A stretch of DNA of 64,000 bases from Leptobrachium leishanense (taxonomy: Eukaryota > Chordata > Amphibia > Anura > Megophryidae). The notes beneath the pieces are model-generated. The model was not told the origin of the DNA, made no database searches, and saw only the letters and a list, made by a program, of their open reading frames with translations. The stretch is from the NCBI GenBank assembly GCA_009667805.1, contig CM019067.1, forward strand, positions 243,137,721 to 243,201,720, read 5' to 3'. Shown in pieces: positions 59,276-64,000 of this stretch. A program made the position numbers and the translations under genes. Position 1 is the stretch's first letter; each line of letters begins with the position of its first letter.

Positions 59276-60313
59276 ATTAATTAATGCATTCTCCGCCCCC
59301 CCCCCCGCATACCTCCTGGCTGGCAGTGGCCTGGTGACTGTCGTGTGCTGGCCGGCGGGAGCTGGGAGGGAGATGCACGTCCTGTCACAGGGAGGATTCA
59401 GCCCACACACGCACCTTAAGCTCAGGCCGCATGTGTGTGGGCGCTCCCTGTGACGTAATCAGAGGAAGCCGGCCCCGCTGATAGCATCTCGCTGGCTGCC
59501 CTCCCTCTTTAGGTGAATTAAACTGCGATGCCGGGCGGCTGGCTATGTCGGCTGGCCGACCGGCAAGGAGGTCTAGCGGCAGATCTGGCGGCCGCTCAAC
59601 GTGCCAGTGGAGATGGACTTGCGTGCCACGCCAGGCACGCGTTCCGGGGATTGCCGACCCCTGTGTTAGATGAACCAATGTGTAATAACGCATTGTGCTA
59701 ACACCTCCACAATTGCTCTCGGTATGGGCAAGGTGAGTTAGTGCAGTGGTTTTGTTTTCTTTATAAGTAAAAGCATATATCGCTTCTGCCTCAGAACTGA
59801 GAAAAAAGCAAATTTTGCAGTTTAATTTTAAACACTTCATGCTCAGGTTTGTTATCATTGGAAAGGCCAGACTTTGACCATTACAATGACCTAACTTGAC
59901 ATTGTGAGGTGTAAAGATGCAGGGTTCCAAAGTACCCATATCTCTCCTCTAGCCTGTAGGGCTGCAGAGATAAAGTGGTCTAAATGATTGTAAATGGTAC
60001 ATTTTTTTCACTTAATAAATATATATTTTTACACTGTAAGGCACCTTTTGTGGCAGACGCCTGTAGGCACATGCCTACCCTACCTAAATATAAATCTGGC
60101 TCTGACAATAACTCAACAATGCTTTCAGCATCTTGTTGAATCCATGCCTCTACAAATTCAAGCTGTTTTGAATGCTTTTGAAGGAGTATTAACATGCTAT
60201 TAAGTGACCAGACTATGTATATATTACATTATTTCTAACATGAACAACAAATGGAAAGCTAGGAACAAGGACTTCACAATGGCAGCAGGGCGTTTTGTCA
60301 AAATGGACAGCTA

Positions 60314-61954
60314 CAGTCAGGTCCATAAATATTGGGACATCGACACAATTCTAACATCTTTGGTTCTATACTCCACCACAATGGAGTTGGAATGAAACAA
60401 ACACAATGTGCTTTAACTGCAGACTGTCAGCTTTAATTTTAGGGTATGTACATCCAACTCAGGTGAACGGTGTAGGACTTACAGCAGTTTGCAGATGTGC
60501 CTCCCACTTGTTAAGGGACCAAAAGTAATGGGACAGAATAATAATCATAAATCAAACTTTCCCTTCTTAATACGTGGTTGCAAATCCTTTGCAGTCAATC
60601 ACAGCCTGAAGTCTGGAACGCATAGACATCACCAGACGCTGGGTTTCATCCCTGGTGATGCTCTGCCAGGCCTCTACTGCAACTGTCTTCAGTTCCTGCT
60701 TGTTCTTGGGGCATTTTCCCTTCATTTTTGTCTTCAGCAAGTGAAATGCATGCTCAATGGGATTCAGGTCAGGTGATTGACTTGGCCATTGCATAACATT
60801 CCACTTCTGTCCCTTCAAAAACTCTTTGGTTGCTTTTGCGGTATGCTTTGGGTCATTGTCCATCTGCACTGTGAAGCGCCGTCCAATGAGTTCTGCAGCA
60901 TTTGGCTGAATGTGAGCAGATAATATTGCTCGAAACACTTCAGAATTCATCCTGCTGCTTTTGTCAGCAGTCACATCATCAATAAATACAAGAGAACCAG
61001 TGGCCATACATGCCCACGCCATGACACTACCACCACCATGCTTCACTGATGAGGTGGTATGCTTAGGATCATGAGCGGTTCCTTTCCTTCTCCATACTCT
61101 TCTCTTCCCATCACTCTGGTACAAGTTGATCTTGGTCTCATCTGTCCATAGGATCTTGTTCCAGAACTGTGAAGGCTTTGTTAGGTGTTGTTTGGCAAAC
61201 TCTAATCTGGCCTTCCTGTTTTTGAGGCTCACCAATGGTTTACATCTTGTGGTGAACCCTCTGTATTTACTCTGGTGAAGTCTTCTCTTGATTGTTGACT
61301 TTGACACACATACAACTACCTCCTGGAGAGTGTTATTGATCTGGCCAACTGTTGTGAAGGGTGTTTTCTTCACCAGGGAAAGAATTCTTCATTCGTCCAC
61401 CACAGTTGTTTTCCATGGTCACCCAGGTCTTTTGGTGTTGCTGAGCTCACTGGTGCGTTCCTTCTTTTTTAGAATGTTCCAAACAGTTGTTTTGGCCATG
61501 CCTAATGTTCTTGCTATCTCTCTGATGGGTTTGTTTTGTTTCTTCTGCCTAATGATGATTTGCTTCACTGATAGTGAAGGCTCTTTGGATCTCATCTTGA
61601 GAGTTGACAGCAACAGATTCCAAATGCAAATAGCATACTTGAAATGAACTCTGGGCCTTTTATCTGCACATTGTAATTGGGGGTAATGAGGGAATATCAC
61701 ACACCTGGCCATGGAACAGCTGAGAAGCCAATTGTCCCATTACTTTTGGTCCCTTAACAAGTGGGAGGCACATCTGCAAACTGCTGTAAATCCTACACCG
61801 TTCACCTGAGTTGGATGTACATACCCTCAAATTAAAACTGACAATCTGTAGTTAAAGCGCATTGTATTTGTTTCATTCCAACTCCATTGTGGTGATGTAT
61901 AGAGCCAAAGATGTTAGAATTGTGTCGATGTCCCAATATTTCTGGACCTGACTG
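60314..61954 (-). mobile_element. Near-complete Tc1-like transposon, 1.64 kb
   Basis: TA flanks (60312-60313, 61955-61956) bound inverted repeats of about 222 bp (60314-60535 and 61733-61954) that begin CAGTCAGGTCCATAAATATT on the left and CAGTCAGGTCCAGAAATATT on the right. Length and arrangement are normal for the family: one transposase gene on the minus strand between the repeats. The long repeats (over 200 bp) place it in the IR/DR-like class of vertebrate Tc1 elements. It is the best preserved element in the window. The foldback copy at 48916-49983 is a relative. Confidence 0.9.
60567..61595 (-). pseudogene. Tc1-like DD34E transposase with two in-frame stops
   Basis: The enzyme cuts and joins transposon ends at TA sites. 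The frame from ATG at 61595 (MRSKEPSLS) to the stop at 60567 is 342 codons, the usual size. The N-terminal helix-turn-helix is SVKQIIIRQKKQNKPIREIA then RTLGMAKTTVWNILKKK. The first catalytic Asp is in LWTDETKINLYQSD (about residue 152), followed by the GGGSVMAWA block. The second is in VQMDNDPKHTAKATKEFL (about 246) and the Glu in SPDLNPIEHAF (about 281), with 34 residues between the last two. Only two defects are visible, TGA codons at residues 59 and 69 (61419-61421, 61389-61391), in the linker after KRPG. The frame is otherwise unbroken. I chose this start over the upstream one at 61712 because it fits family length and lies just inside the repeat. Confidence 0.9.
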
Positions 61955-62061
61955 TATATTGAAAACATACGTATGAGAGTGGCAGCCCTAGTTACCACAA
62001 AGCAGAAAAAAATCTAACCTCTCATATGCAGAAAGAATGACCCTAAACAATCTCTCCAACA

Positions 62062-62460
62062 ACCAGGGTTTTTTTTGAGCCGGTATGCGCCGGTAAGGTG
62101 TACTGGCACCTCTCGGCGCGTACCGGCACCTCTTGACAGGGCCTAATTTGTTACCGCGGGATGCAATGCTGCCCAGTTGTTACGCCACTGCTCCCCGGCT
62201 GTCAGTGGAGGTGCCCCATGCCCAGCCAGCTGCTCGCAGAGACTGCGGAGTGCTAACCTGGCAGCGGCGCGCTCCTTCCCCTCTGCCAGCACTGCCCCCA
62301 ATGCTTTCAAGTCGTCGGCCCTGCTGATTAGGTCCCGCGGCAGCCAAGCGAGCAGCTGGCCTGGCTGGGCATGGGGCACCTCCGCTGACAGCCGGGGAGC
62401 ACTGGCGTAACAACTGGGTGGCAGTGCAGGTGTTCTGGGCCCAGCCAGGGGTGGATTCAG
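62062..62460. repeat. GC-rich repeat with an inverted pair
   Basis: It starts with GAGCCGGTATGCGCCGGTAA and CGTACCGGCACCTCT. Then two arms, about 62166-62235 and 62360-62430, are reverse complements: CCAGTTGTTACGCCACTGCT, CCCCGGCTGTCAG and GGTGCCCCATGCCCAGCCAG recur inverted. Overlapping open frames on both strands arise from this. The element identity is unknown. Confidence 0.55.
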
Positions 62461-62744
62461 GAGGGGGGCAACGGGGCAATTGCCCCCACCCCACGAGAAA
62501 ATCACCGCCACCGGCGTTCTCTTTCCCTGCGAGGCGAGCAGCCGCTGACATGCAGCTTGGGCGCTCACCCCAGGGTTGAGAACCACCTGACCAGCGCGTA
62601 ATCTCACGAGAACAAGGCTGCGTGGCTGGTTGGGTGGTTCCCGGTGAGTGGCCAAGCTGTGTCATGCCAGTGGCTGCTTGCCTCATGGGGAAAGCGAACA
62701 CTGGCGGAGTCTGGGGCTTGAGGAGGTGCGATCTGGGTGCTAAT

Positions 62745-62985
62745 ATACCCATGTTGTGAGATGGGGCAAATATACCCATGTTGTGAGCTGGGGGCAAATA
62801 TACCCTTGTTGTGAGCTGGGGCAAATATACCCATGTGAGCTGGGGCAAAAATATCCATGTTGTGAGCTGGGGGGAAAATCTATCCATATGTGAGCTGGGG
62901 CAAATATGTCCATGTTGTGAGCTGGGGGGAAATATACCCATGTTGTGAGCTGGGGCAAATATACCCATGTTGTGAGCTGGGGCAG
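62745..62985. repeat. Tandem array, 27-bp unit, about nine copies
   Basis: The unit is ATACCCATGTTGTGAGCTGG then GGCAAAT. Because 27 is a multiple of three, long minus-strand frames up to 287 codons cross it, repeating AHNMGIFAP. Confidence 0.85.
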
Positions 62986-63131
62986 TGCTGTATCTTGGCC
63001 TAGGCCAACAAGGCCTAGGCAGCAGTTTCCAGTGGGGCGGCAAAAACAGCAGCTACTGTGTGTCAGTCTGGCCAGGAGACCCGGGCCCTGGCATTCCACC
63101 AGTGGAGGGGGGCCCAGGCAGCGGTGGATTG

Positions 63132-63213
63132 TTAACCCTTTAAGGACCCCTAGGGTCTTTAAAGTCAATGCATTTATGACGGAACAGTTCTGTCATTCGT
63201 CCTTAAGGGTTAA
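63132..63213. mobile_element. Very short piggyBac-type MITE, 82 bp
   Basis: TTAA at 63132-63135 and 63210-63213, with CCCTTTAAGGACC and, reversed, CCCTTAAGGACGAATGAC. Related in terminus to the 29735-29980 element. Confidence 0.7.
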
Positions 63214-63455
63214 TTAGGCAGCAGAGGCCTTGTTATCTTTTGTCTGGCTATCCATCATGAGTCTGACACTTCCTGGTGTCTCATAGCAGGGTCTGGTCAG
63301 CTTATTAACCCCTTCAGTTAAATGGAGAGAGTTTTTCATTCTTACTAAAAACATTTTGTTAAAAGTCCATTAATGAAAAAACTTCATTAAAAAAAGGGTT
63401 ATAAAAGAAGGGGGAGAGGGCTATTAAACTACATCTTAATTAATACTCCACCTTA

Positions 63456-63596
63456 TAACAGTTACAAGCATTTATAAAGCATTTTATAAAATTCCTTAGC
63501 GCTGTACAATGGGAGAGACAGAATAACAAATATACATACATGTTACACACACTGAACAGAAGGAGGAAGGACCCTGCTCGAGAGCTTACAATCTAA
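63456..63596 (-). repeat. LINE/SINE 3'-tail copy, split at its TAA by a MITE
   Basis: On the minus strand it carries the tail of the 30201 LINE, with AATTCCTTAGCGCTGTACAA and GGGAGAGACAGAATAACAAA on the plus strand. It ends at GAGCTTACAATCTAA, where the third CpG-rich MITE begins. Confidence 0.65.
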
Positions 63597-64000
63597 GGCT
63601 GGGGTCAGATGAGCGTAGTGTTCACGTCCGTGATTGTGCCTAAAAGTACGTCCGTGATAGCATGACAGAAAGCCCATTGGAGCCCCACACACGAAGTACG
63701 TCCGCACTGAACTGCGGACGCACAACGGCCGCGGCCCACGGACGCAAGGCAGGCAAGAACGTACAACCCCTAGAACGGCCGCACAAAGTGCGCTGCATCC
63801 GCAACGTCCGCATAGCTTTGTGTGTGAGTGATGGAACGTGGTCAGACGGACTGCATTTATACGTCCAGCATTTTTCACAGACAAAATGGTTTTGCTTTTT
63901 ATTTTATTTTCCCGCCTACATCCGTCAAAATATACATCAGTAAATAAACGGACTGTGTGGCCACTACTGCGTCTTCCGTACTGACGTATGTCCGTGTGCA
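63597..64000. mobile_element. Harbinger-like CpG-rich MITE, copy 3, cut by the window edge
   Basis: It starts GGCTGGGGTCAGATGAGCG after TAA (63594-63596). It is in opposite orientation to the 4850-5298 copy, sharing TTCACGTCCGTGATTG, AAAAGTACGTCCGTGATAGC and GCATTTATACGTCCAGCATT. By comparison with copy 1 only about 45 bp should be missing beyond position 64000. Confidence 0.8.

Larger units (their letters stand above)
57229..59663. mobile_element. Inner hAT element with perfect 8-bp TSD, 2.4 kb
   Basis: TGTTAGAT occurs at 57221-57228 and 59664-59671. The ends CAGGGATCAGCAACCTTTTA and, reversed, CAGGGGTCGGCAATCCCCGG are typical of vertebrate hAT (Charlie-type) elements. Most of the length is two tandem arrays (57490-57838 and 57870-59275). 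The right part (59300-59663) is GC-rich, with GGCCGGC tracts. Open frames of 184 codons (59385-59939 minus) and 104 codons (57457-57771 plus) span element boundaries or arrays and are not genes. Confidence 0.9.
56784..60104. mobile_element. hAT element, 3.3 kb, inserted in the Tc1 relic
   Basis: The ends CAGGGCCATATTTACATCTC and, reversed, CAGAGCCAGATTTATATTTA are flanked by ACAATACC (56776-56783) and ACAATAAC (60105-60112), matching at seven of eight. An end of the same family is at 47177. The contents are a fragment of repeat A (56846-56902), two arms with the TCATTGGAAAGG-type module (57090-57150, 59830-59945), and a second hAT (57229-59663). There is no transposase. Confidence 0.8.
55935..60203 (+). 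pseudogene. Tc1-like transposase relic split by a hAT insertion
   Basis: The N-terminal part (55935-56258) has the helix-turn-helix region TTISRVYQEWCKKQN, then CGRKLLVGERDWRRMTRLVQ and ANRQATVAQLTSEFN. A degraded middle (56300-56480) follows. Next come VNIVADQVYPFILTVDPHAD and DGYFQQDNAPMHKA, which carries the second catalytic Asp. A different frame then gives LNSIEHLWHELIRNIF with the catalytic Glu, continuing to SLHHT at 56783. The C-terminus, ITQQCFQHLVESMPLQIQAV then LNAFEGVLTCY and a stop, lies 3.3 kb away at 60108-60203. Taking out the intervening element plus one target copy joins the two ends in the same frame. Frameshifts upstream of the join make it non-functional anyway. Confidence 0.75.

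Noticed and set aside
59385..59939. 184-codon open frame on the minus strand
   Set aside because: It runs through the right end of the inner hAT, its target duplication and the outer hAT arm, so it cannot be an old gene. Codon content follows the repeat composition.
61419..61712. Upstream start at 61712 for the Tc1 transposase
   Set aside because: It would add 39 residues encoded by the repeat leader. The ATG at 61595 gives the normal family length and a normal N-terminus.
62180..63043. 287-codon open frame on the minus strand, with others overlapping (170, 142 and 84 codons)
   Set aside because: The frames cross a 27-bp tandem array (a multiple of three, so stop-free in several frames) and a GC-rich inverted repeat. 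The translation is the repetition AHNMGIFAP plus low-complexity sequence, with no domain.

Overview
This window reads as vertebrate intergenic or intronic DNA that is almost entirely transposon debris. It is AT-rich, has no prokaryotic-style gene packing, no intact long reading frame and no recognisable host exon. The repeat mix (Tc1-like DD34E transposons with TIRs starting CAGTCAGGTCC, hAT elements with TAGGGATG or CAGGG termini, TTAA-flanked piggyBac-type MITEs, Harbinger-like MITEs, an L2-type LINE with short-tail copies, and a Penelope-like GIY-YIG fragment) fits an amphibian genome best, most likely a frog. The species is inference; a fish or other vertebrate cannot be excluded from sequence alone.

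Layout. 0-16 kb: a decayed mariner-type transposase (about 1.36-1.69 kb); a LINE/SINE-tail copy split by a 683-bp MITE (2.0-2.9 kb); TTAA elements at 4.25 and 8.09 kb; CpG-rich Harbinger-like MITEs at 4.85 and 9.36 kb; a Tc1 relic broken by a short repeat (7.3-8.1 kb); further MITEs at 10.8, 12.6, 14.1 and 15.5 kb. 16-31 kb: two palindromic repeats with hammerhead-like cores (16.4 and 16.8 kb), a 1.3-kb TTAA element (21.4 kb), an 0.8-kb inverted repeat (23.2 kb), a hAT-like element with inverted TTAGGG motifs (27.3 kb), several CAGGGTTATTCA elements, and an L2-type LINE 3' end (30.2-31.1 kb). 31-35.6 kb is mostly unrecognised sequence, possibly the oldest or most unique part. 35.6-38 kb holds a Penelope GIY-YIG fragment and a Tc1 remnant. 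39-55 kb is nested MITEs: a 3.37-kb hAT with a perfect 8-bp TSD, a 1.24-kb TTAA element inside a CAGGGTTATTCA element, a foldback Tc1, and another perfect-TSD hAT at 50.8 kb. 55.9-64 kb holds a Tc1 transposase split by a hAT that itself contains a second hAT filled with two tandem arrays; then a nearly complete 1.64-kb Tc1 element whose transposase has only two in-frame stops; then GC-rich repeats and the left part of a third CpG-rich MITE.

There is no operon or pathway. What the sequence supports is a history of insertion into insertion. Several insertions can be ordered because an uninterrupted relative of the target lies elsewhere in the window, or because removing the insert restores a reading frame. 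I found no convincing new molecular system. The best leads are the three-level nested locus at 55.9-60.2 kb, hammerhead-core-like motifs in Penelope-type terminal repeats, and one AT-rich module shared by families with different termini.
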